DNA from: Larkinella terrae
Lineage (GTDB): Bacteria > Bacteroidota > Bacteroidia > Cytophagales > Spirosomataceae
Assembly (NCBI RefSeq): GCF_009668025.1
Contig: NZ_WJXZ01000001.1
Location: forward strand, 51,804-115,803
Direction of reading: 5' to 3'
DNA: 64,000 bases
The translations under genes were made by a program, and so were the position numbers. Positions 28,407 to 38,287 of this stretch are shown in pieces; the stretch's first letter is position 1, and each line of letters begins with the position of its first letter. The notes beneath the pieces are model-generated. The model was not told the origin of the DNA, did not search any database, and saw only the letters and a program-made list of their open reading frames with translations.

Positions 28407-28457
28407 CTATCAAATTGTTAGCACTATACTTTTTAATAGCTCTATACTTTAGGATAG
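28407..28457. promoter_or_regulatory. Three tandem operator-like sites between pirin and hxlR
   Basis: Three CTAT...(A)TAG half-palindromic units follow one another: CTATCAAATTGTTAG (28407-28421), CTATACTTTTTAATAG (28424-28439) and CTATACTTTAGGATAG (28442-28457), starting 17 and 18 bases apart. The spacing places them on the same face of DNA after about 1.7 turns. The two ACTATA-type sites resemble the TACTAT-AATAGTA style of known HxlR-family operators (for example YodB). They end 13 bases before the hxlR start and also cover the pirin promoter side. Confidence 0.55.
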
Positions 28458-28470
28458 TAAAATAGTCAAA

Positions 28471-28836
28471 ATGGAAAACCGGACGGAATTACAACACTCG
28501 GAATGCATGGGAATTTTGCGGCCCATTCGGGATGCGCTGGATGTGTTGAATGGCAAATGGAAGCTCCCGATTATTGTCGCGCTCACCTTTGGAGAAAAAC
28601 GATTTACGGAAATCGCGAAAGAGGTTCACGGCATTACGGATCGCGTGCTTTCGAAAGAACTGCAGGATTTGACAATAAACGGCTTGGTGAAGCGGACAGT
28701 TACCGACAGCTTTCCCGTGAAAGTGACGTATTCCCTGACTCCCCACAGTAAATCGCTGGACGAAGTCATTGAAGCCCTGCACAAATGGGGCGTTTTACAC
28801 CGCGAAATGATCCTGAAAGGGCCGCCCGAAAATTAG
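28471..28836 (+). CDS. HxlR-family transcriptional regulator
   Basis: A 121-residue winged-helix regulator. LDVLNGKWKLPIIVALTFGE and EVHGITDRVLSKELQDLTING are family hallmarks. A single cysteine at residue 12 (HSECMGIL) sits where redox- or quinone-sensing HxlR members such as YodB carry their sensor cysteine. Divergent from pirin, with three tandem operator-like repeats just upstream, so it probably regulates itself and pirin. Convergent with the molybdenum hydroxylase large subunit, 4 bases apart. Confidence 0.93.
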   Translation: MENRTELQHSECMGILRPIRDALDVLNGKWKLPIIVALTFGEKRFTEIAKEVHGITDRVLSKELQDLTINGLVKRTVTDSFPVKVTYSLTPHSKSLDEVIEALHKWGVLHREMILKGPPEN

Positions 28837-28840
28837 TCCG

Positions 28841-31012
28841 CTACAAATCGTCCAGTTTAAACGGCAGCGTCCGCATCCGCTTGCCGGTCAGGTCAAAAAT
28901 GGCATTGCACAGGGCGGGCGCGAAAGGCGGCAAACCGGGTTCGCCTACTCCGCCGGGGTTTTCGTCATTGTCCATGATGTGCACGTCAATTTCCGGTGAG
29001 TCGGTGATTCGGGGCATCGGGTAGGTATTGAAATTCTGCTCCACGGCTTTTCCGTCTTTAAAGGTAGTCGCGTGTAGAATGGCCGCGCCCAGGCCCATGA
29101 TGATGCTGCCTTCCACCTGCGCCCGGATGATGTCCGGATTCACGTACCAGCCGCAATCCATCAGGGCGATTACTTTATCGATCTTCAGTTTACCGTCGGT
29201 TTTCCGCGATACGCTCACCACGTGCGCGCAAATACTGCCAAAACTTTCCGTAATTGCCACCCCCCAGCCCGCATTTTTCCCCCGCGATTTCCACTGGCTA
29301 ACGGCTTCGAGTCGATCGATAAAAGCCTGATAACGGGCATCCGGCAGGTGGTTTCGCCGGAATTCCAGCGGATCTTTCGCGGCTGCATGCGCCAGTTCGT
29401 CAATAAAACTTTCACTGGCAAAACCGCCGGTGGATGCGTAAACCGAGCGCCACCACATCACCGGAATGGGCGCCCGCGTCGCTACACCGCCAAAACTGTA
29501 CTGCGGAATCGCTTTTAGGTAGGGACTTAGCAGTCCATCCACGTTACCGTGATTTTCCTTAAGCGGTTCCGGATCGGGAAAAGGCTCAGGACGCCACTCC
29601 TGCCAAAACCACTGGGCCGCCGTAACCGTTTGAAAGGCAGTTATGTTTCCTTTCTCGTCAATACCGCCTTTGCAGCTGTAAAAAGCGCCGGTCCGAAAAG
29701 GTCCCCCACTCATGTCATCTTCCCGGGTCCAGACCACCTGAACGGGTGCTTTTACGGCCTGGGAAATCAGGGCCGCTTCGTAGGGATAATCGGTGAATCC
29801 TTTCCGTCCAAAACCGCCCCCGAGAAAGGTCATGTTGACCATTATATTTTCTTTTGGAACGCCAAACCGCTCACTCAAATCGTTTTGTATCCAGACTGCC
29901 TCCTGAATGGGTCCCCAAATTTCAATGCGGTTTTCCTGCACATGCGCAATGCAGTTGAGCGGTTCCATGCAACTATGCGATTGGTAAGGCGTTTCATAAA
30001 CCGCTTCGAGCTGCTTCGCGGCATTTCGCAAGGCCGTTTCCAACGGGGCGGAGGGCGCCGGTTTTTTCAGGTTTGCCCGCATCTGGGCCGAAAGCTGCTC
30101 CGAATCGAGGTGTTCAAAACCGTCATCATTCCACTCAACTTTCAGGACTTTGCGGCCCTGCATCGCGGCCCAGAGCGAAGTAGCCACAACGGCAACTCCT
30201 TCGTATAAATTACCAAAAACCGCCCTTTTTACGACGAGAACCTTTTTAACGCCGGGCACAGCTTTGGTTTTTGAGTCGTCAAAACGCTTTACTTTTCCGC
30301 GAAACCGGGGATTGCGTTCCACCACGGCATACAGCATGCCCGGCACTTTTTTATCCAGCCCAAATACGGCAGATCCGTTGGTTTTCAGCGGAATATCCTT
30401 CCGGGGCAACGATTTTCCAATGAGCTTATACTCCCTGCGTTTTTTTAAGGGGACGTTCTGAGGTGGCGTCTGCCGGGCAGCCACTTCGACGAGTGCGCCG
30501 TAACCGAGCTTCCGGCCTGTCGGTCGATGAATGACCTGTCCATTGTCGGCCAAACATTCTGAAACCGGGACATTCCATTGGTTACCAGCGGCTTCGATAA
30601 GCATTTGGCGGGCCGTCGCGCCAACTTGTAACAATTGCTTATACCAGCCCCGAACCGAAAAGCTCCCTTCTGTCGGCTGCGGGCCGTATTTTCTCTGATT
30701 CGCCGGCGCGGATAAAACCACGACCTGATCCAGATTCACTTCCAGTTCTTCCGCAAGGATCTGGGGAATGGCCTGAAAAGTTCCCTGTCCCATTTCCGAG
30801 CGGTGGTTCAGGAGGGTCACCTGGCCAGACTGACTGATAGAAATCCAGGGAATTAGCTCGGTTCCCTGGTCGTCCGCCGACGAGATATTGATTATTTCTG
30901 AGGTCGACTTACCCAAACCCGGCACCGAAACCCCAAGCATCAGGGTTAGGCCGGAAAGGCTGGCCGAACGGACAAAATCCCGGCGGGAAAGGGCCTGATC
31001 ACGGTTTTTCAT
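28841..31012 (-). CDS. Molybdopterin-binding large subunit of an IorB-type hydroxylase
   Basis: A 723-residue large subunit of the xanthine oxidase family, closest in architecture to isoquinoline 1-oxidoreductase beta. A Tat signal with SRRDFVRSASLSGLTLML opens the protein, so the complex is periplasmic. Cofactor motifs are FLGGGFGRKGFTDYPYEAAL and the catalytic glutamate in GVGEPGLPP near the C-terminus. The ATG at 31012 is preferred over 31084, since the extra 24 residues precede the Tat motif without similarity. The gene follows the iron-sulfur subunit by 5 bases, forming a two-gene operon. Physiological substrate (an N-heterocycle or aldehyde) is unknown. Confidence 0.92.
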   Translation of the reverse strand: MKNRDQALSRRDFVRSASLSGLTLMLGVSVPGLGKSTSEIINISSADDQGTELIPWISISQSGQVTLLNHRSEMGQGTFQAIPQILAEELEVNLDQVVVLSAPANQRKYGPQPTEGSFSVRGWYKQLLQVGATARQMLIEAAGNQWNVPVSECLADNGQVIHRPTGRKLGYGALVEVAARQTPPQNVPLKKRREYKLIGKSLPRKDIPLKTNGSAVFGLDKKVPGMLYAVVERNPRFRGKVKRFDDSKTKAVPGVKKVLVVKRAVFGNLYEGVAVVATSLWAAMQGRKVLKVEWNDDGFEHLDSEQLSAQMRANLKKPAPSAPLETALRNAAKQLEAVYETPYQSHSCMEPLNCIAHVQENRIEIWGPIQEAVWIQNDLSERFGVPKENIMVNMTFLGGGFGRKGFTDYPYEAALISQAVKAPVQVVWTREDDMSGGPFRTGAFYSCKGGIDEKGNITAFQTVTAAQWFWQEWRPEPFPDPEPLKENHGNVDGLLSPYLKAIPQYSFGGVATRAPIPVMWWRSVYASTGGFASESFIDELAHAAAKDPLEFRRNHLPDARYQAFIDRLEAVSQWKSRGKNAGWGVAITESFGSICAHVVSVSRKTDGKLKIDKVIALMDCGWYVNPDIIRAQVEGSIIMGLGAAILHATTFKDGKAVEQNFNTYPMPRITDSPEIDVHIMDNDENPGGVGEPGLPPFAPALCNAIFDLTGKRMRTLPFKLDDL

Positions 31013-31017
31013 CAGAA

Positions 31018-31485
31018 TTATTTTAGACCGGTCGCGCCAGCGGCTGATTTGATTGCTTTTCGGATGCGTGGATAGGTGCCGCAACGGCAGATATTGCCCT
31101 GCATGGCCGCATCAATTTCTGCATCGGTGGGGTGTGGATTGGTCTTTAAAAGGGCAACGGCCGACATGATCTGTCCGCTTTGGCAATACCCGCATTGAGG
31201 TACCTGTTCGGCAATCCAGGCTTTTTGCACGGGATGTGAATTGTCCTTCGAAATCCCTTCAATGGTGGTGATCGGCTGACCGGTGGCGGCTGATACCGGA
31301 AACGAACAGGACCGGATCGGCGCCCCGTTGAAGTGGACGGTACAGGCTCCGCACTGGGAAATACCGCAACCGTATTTGGTCCCCGTCAGGCCAACCAGAT
31401 CCCGGATGACCCAGAGCAGGGGCATTTGGGCGTCGGCTTCTACCGTATGTTTTTTTCCGTTGATCGATAAGGTGTACGTGGGCAT
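31018..31485 (-). CDS. [2Fe-2S] small subunit of an IorA-type hydroxylase
   Basis: A 155-residue electron-transfer subunit with two iron-sulfur clusters. The plant-type cluster ligands appear in [16 protein letters not shown], the second cluster in [16 protein letters not shown] and [12 protein letters not shown]. It has no signal of its own, so it would be exported together with the Tat-tagged large subunit. First gene of the operon, 5 bases before the large subunit. There is no fused cytochrome domain and no FAD subunit nearby, so electrons must go to an unlinked acceptor. Confidence 0.94.
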   Translation of the reverse strand: MPTYTLSINGKKHTVEADAQMPLLWVIRDLVGLTGTKYGCGISQCGACTVHFNGAPIRSCSFPVSAATGQPITTIEGISKDNSHPVQKAWIAEQVPQCGYCQSGQIMSAVALLKTNPHPTDAEIDAAMQGNICRCGTYPRIRKAIKSAAGATGLK

Positions 31486-31632
31486 GTCAGAAAAAGGAAA
31501 GAGTTGCGCCGGACTGGTTTTAAAAGTAACGGTTTTGATTCTGGTGGGGAAATTAGATTGACGATGCGTAGGAAACGATCGGTCAACGGTCTACTTTCGT
31601 TGACCACTGGAATTCGCCATTCGCACAAAAAC

Positions 31633-31667
31633 AAAAAACCGCATTGGTCAGACCAATGCGGTTTTTT
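31633..31667 (-). terminator. Symmetric intrinsic terminator after prc
   Basis: A perfect 17-base-pair stem, AAAAAACCGCATTGGTC / GACCAATGCGGTTTTTT, with a single-base centre, 20 bases past the prc stop. The tight centre means the inner pairs must open to form a loop. It should act in both directions. Confidence 0.9.
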
Positions 31668-31686
31668 GTTTTACTATCCGAAAACC

Positions 31687-33765
31687 TTATTGCGGATTCT
31701 TCGTAAAGGCGATGTAATCGGCCAGAACTTTACCGCACTCGTCCAGAAACAAATCTTTTTTCGGGGCCTTTGCATCCTTCGGATCTTTGGCGGGCGTCGA
31801 CGAATCGTTCGTTGCAACCGGCTCACCGGCAGAAGCACTGATCGACTTCCGGCGTTTTTCGGCCTCATCGCGTTCTTTCTTCCGTTTCGACTCCTGAAGC
31901 GACACAACGGTTTTTTCCTTAGCCCGTTTCAGTTCCGCAAAATCGGCAATCAACTGCTTCATGTCGCTGTCAGACTTCAGCCGCTGCTCGTACCGATCGC
32001 GCAGTTTGTTAATAATTTTATCGTCCAGACTGCGGGTTACTTCAAAACGCGCCGAAGCGATCTGATCCCAGGGCAATGCGCTGGGTTGCGAGCTTTCGCC
32101 GTATTCTTCCGCACTGAAAGCCGACGGGAATTCGATATCCGGCGTTACACCTTTGTGCTGGGTGCTGCTGCCGTTGATCCGGTAGAATTTGGCAATCGTC
32201 ATTTTGACCTGCCCTACTTTATCGGCTTCTTTCAGCCAGGTGTTCAGATCGACCATCGTTTGAACCGTCCCTTTACCGTAGGTCTGGCTACCGATAATCA
32301 ATCCGCGCTTGTAATCCTGAATGGCAGCTGCGAAAATTTCAGAGGCCGACGCACTAAACCGGTTAACCATTACCGCCAGCGGGCCATCGTAAACAATCGA
32401 CGGATCCGGGTCGGTTTGTACTTCGATATCGCCCTGGGCTTCTTTTACCTGAACCACGGGGCCGCGTGAGATGAACAAACCGGTCAGCGTGATGGCTTCC
32501 GTGAGTGATCCCCCGCCATTGTCGCGCAGGTCAATCACTACACCGTCCACCTTCTCGGTTTTCAGTTCGTTCAAAAACCGCTGAACGTCGCCGGTAGTGC
32601 TGGCGTAGCCTTCTTCGCGTTTGCGGGCACCTTCGAAATCACGGTAGAAAACCGGGATCGTAATCACACCCAATTTGTATTTCTTCTGATTCTGCGTGAC
32701 TTCAATCACCTCTTTCTTGGCGCGCTGCTCTTCCAGTTTGATTTTTTCGCGCACCAGCTTGATTTCCTTCGGCGGAGCACCGGCAATGGCGTCGAGCGAT
32801 TGAATCTGCATCCGGACCGTCGTGCCTTTCGGACCTTTAATCAGTTTCACGGCATCATCAACCTGATAGCCAACAATGTTTACGAACTGGCCGTCGCCCT
32901 GCGCAACCGCCATGATTTTATCACCTTTCGCCAGCAGCTTGCTTTTGAAAGCCGGACCACCGGGAATCACTTCGGAAATCTTGATGTAATCGCCGTCTTC
33001 CTGCAACAGGGCGCCAATGCCTTCCAGCGATGCGCTCATTTCCTGATTGAAGCGGTCGGCCGAACGGGGTGACATGTAATTCGTGTGCGGATCGAGCGAC
33101 TCGGCAAACGAATTCATGTAAATCTGGAACACGTCCTCGGCTTTAATCCGGTTCATATAGCGGTCGAGGTTTTTATACCGCGACTTCATGCTGTTGACCA
33201 CCGACGTATCGGCTTTACCGGTCAGTTTCAGCTCCAGCGACTGGTTTTTCAGCAGCTTGCGCCACAGATCATTTTGCTCGTCGATATTTTTCGGCCAGTT
33301 GGCTTTCTCGCGATCGGTGTTGAACGACTCATCGACCGTAAAATCGAACGGTTTTACCATGTTTTCCTGGACGAATTTATTGCGCTCCTGATAGCGTTTC
33401 CGGAAAACATTGTAAATGTCGTAAGCGGCCGTCAACTCCCCGTTGATCAACTGGTCGTCGATGTTATTGCGGTATTTTTCAAACGAGTTTACGTCCGAAG
33501 CCAGAAAATAGGCTTTATTTCCGTCCAATTCTTTCAGATAATTGTCGAAAACGACCGACGACAGCGAGTCGTTCAGTTTCACTTTCCGATAGTGATGGGT
33601 CGTCAGCAATTTCGCGACCAGTTGTTCGACATGTTCCTGCGATAACGACGGTTTCAGATCATCAGCGCTGGGGGGAGGCAGCGGTACGGCTGACATCCCT
33701 GCCTGTGGACCCGGCTGAAGGCTCAGCATCAGCACCGGGACTAGTGTAATGAGGTACTTTCTCAT
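31687..33765 (-). CDS. prc: C-terminal processing peptidase (tail-specific protease, S41)
   Basis: A 692-residue periplasmic serine protease. After a signal peptide (MRKYLITLVPVLMLSLQPG) come a helical N-terminal domain, a PDZ domain at about 235-330 (IGALLQEDGDYIKISEVIPG), and the S41 catalytic core with Ser in NRFSASASEIFAAA and the general-base Lys in SQTYGKGTVQ. A C-terminal helical tail rich in lysine, with DUF3340-type sequence, completes the Prc layout. It degrades or trims periplasmic proteins, including peptidoglycan hydrolases in other bacteria. It is followed by a strong terminator and is probably monocistronic. Confidence 0.95.
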   Translation of the reverse strand: MRKYLITLVPVLMLSLQPGPQAGMSAVPLPPPSADDLKPSLSQEHVEQLVAKLLTTHHYRKVKLNDSLSSVVFDNYLKELDGNKAYFLASDVNSFEKYRNNIDDQLINGELTAAYDIYNVFRKRYQERNKFVQENMVKPFDFTVDESFNTDREKANWPKNIDEQNDLWRKLLKNQSLELKLTGKADTSVVNSMKSRYKNLDRYMNRIKAEDVFQIYMNSFAESLDPHTNYMSPRSADRFNQEMSASLEGIGALLQEDGDYIKISEVIPGGPAFKSKLLAKGDKIMAVAQGDGQFVNIVGYQVDDAVKLIKGPKGTTVRMQIQSLDAIAGAPPKEIKLVREKIKLEEQRAKKEVIEVTQNQKKYKLGVITIPVFYRDFEGARKREEGYASTTGDVQRFLNELKTEKVDGVVIDLRDNGGGSLTEAITLTGLFISRGPVVQVKEAQGDIEVQTDPDPSIVYDGPLAVMVNRFSASASEIFAAAIQDYKRGLIIGSQTYGKGTVQTMVDLNTWLKEADKVGQVKMTIAKFYRINGSSTQHKGVTPDIEFPSAFSAEEYGESSQPSALPWDQIASARFEVTRSLDDKIINKLRDRYEQRLKSDSDMKQLIADFAELKRAKEKTVVSLQESKRKKERDEAEKRRKSISASAGEPVATNDSSTPAKDPKDAKAPKKDLFLDECGKVLADYIAFTKNPQ

Positions 33766-33931
33766 GTTCCTCTTTCGTATGATTAATGTAGCACCACTCT
33801 TAACGAATCGATGGTTGAATGGCTAAGGACGATCAGTTGATTGAATAACTATAAATTGATTAAAACAATCCAACCCCGATTGACCATTCAGCCATTTTTA
33901 ACCATTATTTAACTACTCAACTACTAACTGA

Positions 33932-34681
33932 TTACTTCTTCACTATTTCCAATAATTCAATGTCAAAAACGAGCGTTGAATTCGGTCCGATCTGTGGACC
34001 GGTTCCCTGCGATCCATACGCCAGTGCCGACGGAATATAAAGTTTCCATTTCGAACCAACGGGCATCAACTGCAAGGCTTCGCTCCAGCCCTGAATCACC
34101 TGATTGACCGGAATTTCGAGCGGCTGGCCCCGTTCGACGGAACTGTCAAAAACCGTTCCGTCGATCAATCGGCCGGTGTAATGTGCTTTAACGGTATCCG
34201 TCGTCGACGGTTTAGGGCCCGTACCCGCTTTTACAATTTCATACTGCAATCCACTGGCCGTGGTTTGAATACCCGGCTTTTTTTTATTTTCGGCCAGAAA
34301 CTGCTCCCCAATTTTTCGATTGGTTTCAGCCTTGGCGTTCCGCTCCTTCATGAAAAACTCCTGAATAATCCGGTTGGCCTGTTCCGGCGCAATCTGCGTA
34401 TTCTCAGATTGAAGAGCATCCCGCAAGGCTTTTGTAAGGGCCTGAATATTGGCATTGCCGAGATTCTGCTGTTTCAGCCCTAACCCAACATTCACACCAA
34501 TACTATAACTAACTGAGTCGATGGCATTGTTTAATTTAAGAGAGGAAGAAGCGCCCGAGGCAGTAGTTGCCGGAGCTTTCGGTTTAGGCTTTGCAGCCGG
34601 CTTTTTCGTTTGAGCCACTACCTGACCCGTTACCAATACAGCCGCCAGCAGGCCGGCCAAAGTCCATTTTTTAATCGCCAT
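33932..34681 (-). CDS. FKBP-type peptidyl-prolyl cis-trans isomerase
   Basis: A 249-residue secreted foldase. An N-terminal signal peptide (LAGLLAAVLVTGQVVAQ) is followed by a low-complexity K/P/A linker, an FKBP_N-type dimerisation helix region (about 50-125), and the FKBP_C catalytic domain (about 140-248) with VKAHYTGRLIDGTVFDSS, QVIQGWSEALQLMPVG and IPSALAYG. This is the Mip/FkpA-like arrangement. It lies upstream of prc on the same strand with a 166-base gap; both act on periplasmic proteins, but co-transcription is uncertain. Confidence 0.95.
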   Translation of the reverse strand: MAIKKWTLAGLLAAVLVTGQVVAQTKKPAAKPKPKAPATTASGASSSLKLNNAIDSVSYSIGVNVGLGLKQQNLGNANIQALTKALRDALQSENTQIAPEQANRIIQEFFMKERNAKAETNRKIGEQFLAENKKKPGIQTTASGLQYEIVKAGTGPKPSTTDTVKAHYTGRLIDGTVFDSSVERGQPLEIPVNQVIQGWSEALQLMPVGSKWKLYIPSALAYGSQGTGPQIGPNSTLVFDIELLEIVKK

Positions 34682-35135
34682 GTGTTAGTTACAAAAGTTG
34701 TATTCAATAAATGCCTAAGCTGAAAACGTAAAGATGCAGGTCAAAAGTTTGGCAATAGCAGGATTTAATAAAACAAATTATTGATGAGTGGTGATGAGAA
34801 AGGGTTAGCGGGCACTCCTGGCGGGCTATTCTTTTCTCCAACGAGCCCATTGCCAGACTATGAGATGCTCACAACTCACTAAAGTAAATAACAAATGTTA
34901 GTAACTCAACTCGCCAAAGTTAATTATTGTTAATTTTTTTGAGGGACCCACCCAGACCCGTTAAAATGCGATTAAAACCGCATGGGTCAACATATTCAAA
35001 AAACAAACCCCCGATTCTTAGAAAAGTATAAACTTTAGCGATGAATTTTCTTGATAACGTCTGTTTTAGTGAAATTTAGTGCGTAACTTTGCACCCGAAT
35101 TCTTAGAACCATCATAAAACGATTCTTCCACTCAT
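34682..35135. other. Divergent spacer between FKBP and atpA
   Basis: A 454-base region. The right part carries the atpA promoter box at 35084. The middle has a 32-codon plus-strand ORF (from 34786) that I do not consider a gene. A short ATGCG/CGCAT inverted repeat lies around 34967-34983. No atpH or atpF remnants are visible. Confidence 0.5.
35084..35091 (+). promoter_or_regulatory. Candidate -7 box for atpA
   Basis: TAACTTTG, an exact TAnnTTTG match, 45 bases before the atpA start. The upstream TTTTAG stretch at about 35063-35068 is at an acceptable -33 distance but lacks a clean TTTG. Confidence 0.5.
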
Positions 35136-36713
35136 ATGGTATCAGTTAGACCCGACGAGGTTTCGGCCATTCTCCGGGAACAGCTATCGAACTCCAGAAC
35201 CACGACCGAACTCGAGGAAATCGGTACGGTATTACAGATCGGTGACGGAGTAGCCCGCATTTACGGACTTTCCAAAGTCCAGGCCGGTGAATTGCTGGTG
35301 TTTGAAAACGGACTACAGGCATTAGCCCTGAACCTCGAAGAAGACAACGTCGGAACCGTATTGCTGGGTGACTACAGCGAAGTTAAAGAAGGTGACACGG
35401 TAAAACGTACGAATCAGATTGCTTACGTCAATGTGGGCGAAGGTATTCTGGGTCGCGTTGTCAATACACTCGGTATTCCCATCGACGGTTTAGGTCCCAT
35501 CGCTGGCGAAACCTTTGCCATGCCGCTGGAGCGGAAAGCACCGGGGGTTATTTTCCGCCAGCCGGTAACCGAACCACTGCAAACCGGTATTAAATCCATC
35601 GACGCCATGATCCCCATTGGCCGGGGTCAGCGCGAATTGATCATTGGTGACCGTCAGACGGGTAAAACCGCCGTGGCCATCGATGCCATCATCAATCAGA
35701 AAGAATTTTACGACAAAGGGCAGCCGGTTTTCTGTATCTACGTAGCCTGCGGACAGAAAGCGTCGACCATCAAACAGGTAGAAGCGACGCTGCGCCGGGC
35801 TGGTGCGATGGCCTATACGGTTATCGTGGCCGCTCCTGCCGCCGATCCTTCGCCGATGCAGTTCTTTGCGCCCTTTACCGGTGCTGCCATCGGTGAATAT
35901 TTCCGGGATACGGGCCGTCCGGCGCTGGTTGTATATGATGACCTGTCGAAACAGGCTGTAGCTTACCGCGAAGTATCGCTGCTGCTGCGTCGCCCACCGG
36001 GCCGCGAAGCGTATCCGGGTGACGTATTCTACCTGCACAGCCGTCTGCTGGAGCGGGCCGCCAAAATCATCAATAATGACGCTATTGCGGCTACCATGAA
36101 CGACTTGCCGCCTTCGCTGGCCGGTAAAGTTAAAGGAGGTGGTTCGCTGACGGCGCTCCCGATCATCGAAACCCAGGCGGGTGACGTATCGGCCTATATT
36201 CCGACCAACGTAATCTCGATTACGGACGGACAGATCTTCCTCGAAACCAACCTGTTCAACTCCGGTATCCGTCCCGCTATCAACGTGGGTATCTCGGTAT
36301 CGCGGGTAGGTGGTAACGCCCAGATCAAGTCGATGAAAAAAGTGGCCGGAACCCTGAAACTGGATCAGGCGCAGTTCCGCGAGCTGGAAGCGTTTGCCAA
36401 ATTTGGTTCGGATCTCGATGCTTCGACGAAACTGACCATCGAGCGGGGTCGCCGGAACCAGGAAATCCTGAAACAACCACAGTATTCACCGGTTTTGGTG
36501 GAGCAGCAGGTTGCGATCATCCTGGCGTCGACGAACGGTTTCCTGGATAAAGTGCCCGTCAACAAAGTGAAGGAATTCGAAACCGAATTCGGTATTTTGA
36601 TGACGACCCAACACCAAAGCACGCTCGATCAGCTCCGCGCCGGTAAACTCGACGACAGCATCATTGCTGTCATCAAGAAAGTAGCTACGGAATTAGCGGT
36701 TCGTTACGCATAA
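35136..36713 (+). CDS. atpA: F1F0 ATP synthase subunit alpha
   Basis: A 525-residue F1 alpha subunit. The P-loop is GDRQTGKTA, followed by [15 protein letters not shown]; the signature [14 protein letters not shown] near residue 380 carries the arginine finger region. The N-terminal beta-barrel ([16 protein letters not shown]) is intact and the length is normal. It forms an operon with atpG, 79 bases downstream. The gene before it is on the other strand, so atpF and atpH are not linked here. Confidence 0.98.
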   Translation: MVSVRPDEVSAILREQLSNSRTTTELEEIGTVLQIGDGVARIYGLSKVQAGELLVFENGLQALALNLEEDNVGTVLLGDYSEVKEGDTVKRTNQIAYVNVGEGILGRVVNTLGIPIDGLGPIAGETFAMPLERKAPGVIFRQPVTEPLQTGIKSIDAMIPIGRGQRELIIGDRQTGKTAVAIDAIINQKEFYDKGQPVFCIYVACGQKASTIKQVEATLRRAGAMAYTVIVAAPAADPSPMQFFAPFTGAAIGEYFRDTGRPALVVYDDLSKQAVAYREVSLLLRRPPGREAYPGDVFYLHSRLLERAAKIINNDAIAATMNDLPPSLAGKVKGGGSLTALPIIETQAGDVSAYIPTNVISITDGQIFLETNLFNSGIRPAINVGISVSRVGGNAQIKSMKKVAGTLKLDQAQFRELEAFAKFGSDLDASTKLTIERGRRNQEILKQPQYSPVLVEQQVAIILASTNGFLDKVPVNKVKEFETEFGILMTTQHQSTLDQLRAGKLDDSIIAVIKKVATELAVRYA

Positions 36714-36792
36714 CATTTCAAGTTTTTGAAATTCAGGCTTTTGAGAGTTTGGGAATGTCATTTCCCAACTCTCAAAGCCACAACTAAAAACA

Positions 36793-37680
36793 ATGGCCTC
36801 ACTAAAAGAAGTACGAAGCCGGATTACTTCTATCATCTCGACGCAGCAGATCACGAAAGCCATGAAAATGGTGGCTGCGGCTAAATTGCGCCGGGCACAG
36901 GACAATATCATTCAGATGCGCCCTTACGCCCGCAAACTGAGCGAAATGCTGAGCACAGTGGCGGCCGGTGCCGAACTGGCAGCTGAAAGCCCGTACAACC
37001 AGGTTCGTCCGATCGAAAAGGTGCTGATCATTGTGGTAACCTCGGATCGCGGTCTGGCCGGTGCGTTCAACACCAACGTTCTCAAGGAAACGCTTTCCGT
37101 GATCAATAACCGCTATGCCGAACAGGCGCGTCGGGGCAATGTTGAAATTTTGGCCATTGGCAAAAAGGGCGCGGAAGCGTTCCAGCGCCGGGGCTTTACG
37201 GTCAATACAAATTTCATTGATACCTTCCAGTCGTTGAGCTTTGCCAAAGTTCGGGAGGTTGCCGAAGAGGTGATGGCGGCTTTCACGGCGGGTCGGTATG
37301 ACGTGGTCGAAATTGTTTTCAATGAGTTCAAAAACGTCGCCACGCAGATTATTCGAACTGAGCAGTTCCTGCCGATCGTGGCAGCACCGACGCATTCGGC
37401 GACCAAAGCGAACAATGTCAACTACATTTTTGAACCTTCGGAAGAAGAAATCATTACCGAACTGATTCCGAAAACGTTGAAAATTCAGTTGTACAAAGCC
37501 GTTCTGGAATCCAACGCATCGGAACACGGCGCCCGGATGACGGCCATGGACAAAGCCACTGACAATGCCGGTGAGTTGTTGAAAGAACTCAAACTGGTTT
37601 ACAACCGGACCCGTCAGGCGGCCATTACCAAGGAAATCCTCGAAATTGTTGGGGGAGCCGAAGCACTGTCGCAACAATAA
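36793..37680 (+). CDS. atpG: F1F0 ATP synthase subunit gamma
   Basis: A 295-residue F1 gamma (rotor) subunit. The N-terminal helix MASLKEVRSRITSIISTQQI and the C-terminal helix with LVYNRTRQAAITKEILEIVG form the coiled-coil shaft; VVTSDRGLAGAFNTNV is the conserved Rossmann-like core. It is the last gene of the atpA-atpG unit and is followed by two hairpins. atpD and atpC are not in the window. Confidence 0.97.
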   Translation: MASLKEVRSRITSIISTQQITKAMKMVAAAKLRRAQDNIIQMRPYARKLSEMLSTVAAGAELAAESPYNQVRPIEKVLIIVVTSDRGLAGAFNTNVLKETLSVINNRYAEQARRGNVEILAIGKKGAEAFQRRGFTVNTNFIDTFQSLSFAKVREVAEEVMAAFTAGRYDVVEIVFNEFKNVATQIIRTEQFLPIVAAPTHSATKANNVNYIFEPSEEEIITELIPKTLKIQLYKAVLESNASEHGARMTAMDKATDNAGELLKELKLVYNRTRQAAITKEILEIVGGAEALSQQ

Positions 37681-37684
37681 TTTG

Positions 37685-37772
37685 TAGACAAAAAAGAAAA
37701 CGATTAGTCTTTCTTCTTTTGTCTGAATATAGATGAAACCGTTACTTTACTTCAATAAGTAACGGTTTTTTT
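37685..37772 (+). terminator. Tandem terminator hairpins after atpG
   Basis: The first is an imperfect AGACAAAAAAGAAA / TTTCTTCTTTTGTCT hairpin (37685-37724). The second is a clean AAACCGTTACTT-n-AAGTAACGGTTTTTTT stem and U tract (37736-37772), which is the stronger intrinsic terminator. Confidence 0.85.
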
Positions 37773-37889
37773 ATGATGGTAACTTTTTTGAACCACTCAA
37801 GCTGATTATCAACCTCTTCGCCAATATTTCCGAACGGTTTTCATGGAGCCCTTATCTTCCGGTTCCTTTTTCAAAAAACCGTCGTTTCA

Positions 37890-38126
37890 ATGAACCTCGA
37901 ACAAGAAATCGCCAGCCGGTATTCCTGCGTCAAATGCCGGAATAATGTAGTGTATATCAAGCGGATTGCCACAACCGGTACGGGCCTGTCCCGCATATTC
38001 GACATCGAACACAATGTTTTTATTGCCTGCTCTTGCACAAGATGCAGCTACACCGAATTTTATAACCCGGAATTTCTGGAAGGGAAAGATAATCTAACCA
38101 ATATTCTCGATCTGTTATTTGGCTGA
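37890..38126 (+). CDS. Small zinc-ribbon protein (zinc_ribbon_13 / COG3478-like)
   Basis: A 78-residue protein with metal-binding cysteines C13-x2-C16 and C49-x2-C52. The middle segment IATTGTGLSRIFDIEHNVFI and the ending RCSYTEFYNP closely follow the zinc_ribbon_13 family, predicted nucleic-acid-binding proteins of unknown role. No signal peptide. It is a single gene between the ATP synthase terminators and yceI. The start is the only ATG that fits the family N-terminus. Confidence 0.85.
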   Translation: MNLEQEIASRYSCVKCRNNVVYIKRIATTGTGLSRIFDIEHNVFIACSCTRCSYTEFYNPEFLEGKDNLTNILDLLFG

Positions 38127-38287
38127 TTACTAAATTATTATCCTTTTTAATAACCCTTATTCTTCCCTCTCGTTTTACTGCTGGATATTTTTTCCAAAAA
38201 TTTTCAAGGATATTGAAACATTTTTCAATGATTAAATGTATTAACATTAAATGTCACTACATTATTAACCAAAAATATAATACAATC

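Noticed and set aside
34786..34884. A 32-codon ORF upstream of atpA.
   Set aside because: No hydrophobic or conserved pattern, no start context, and no family resemblance.
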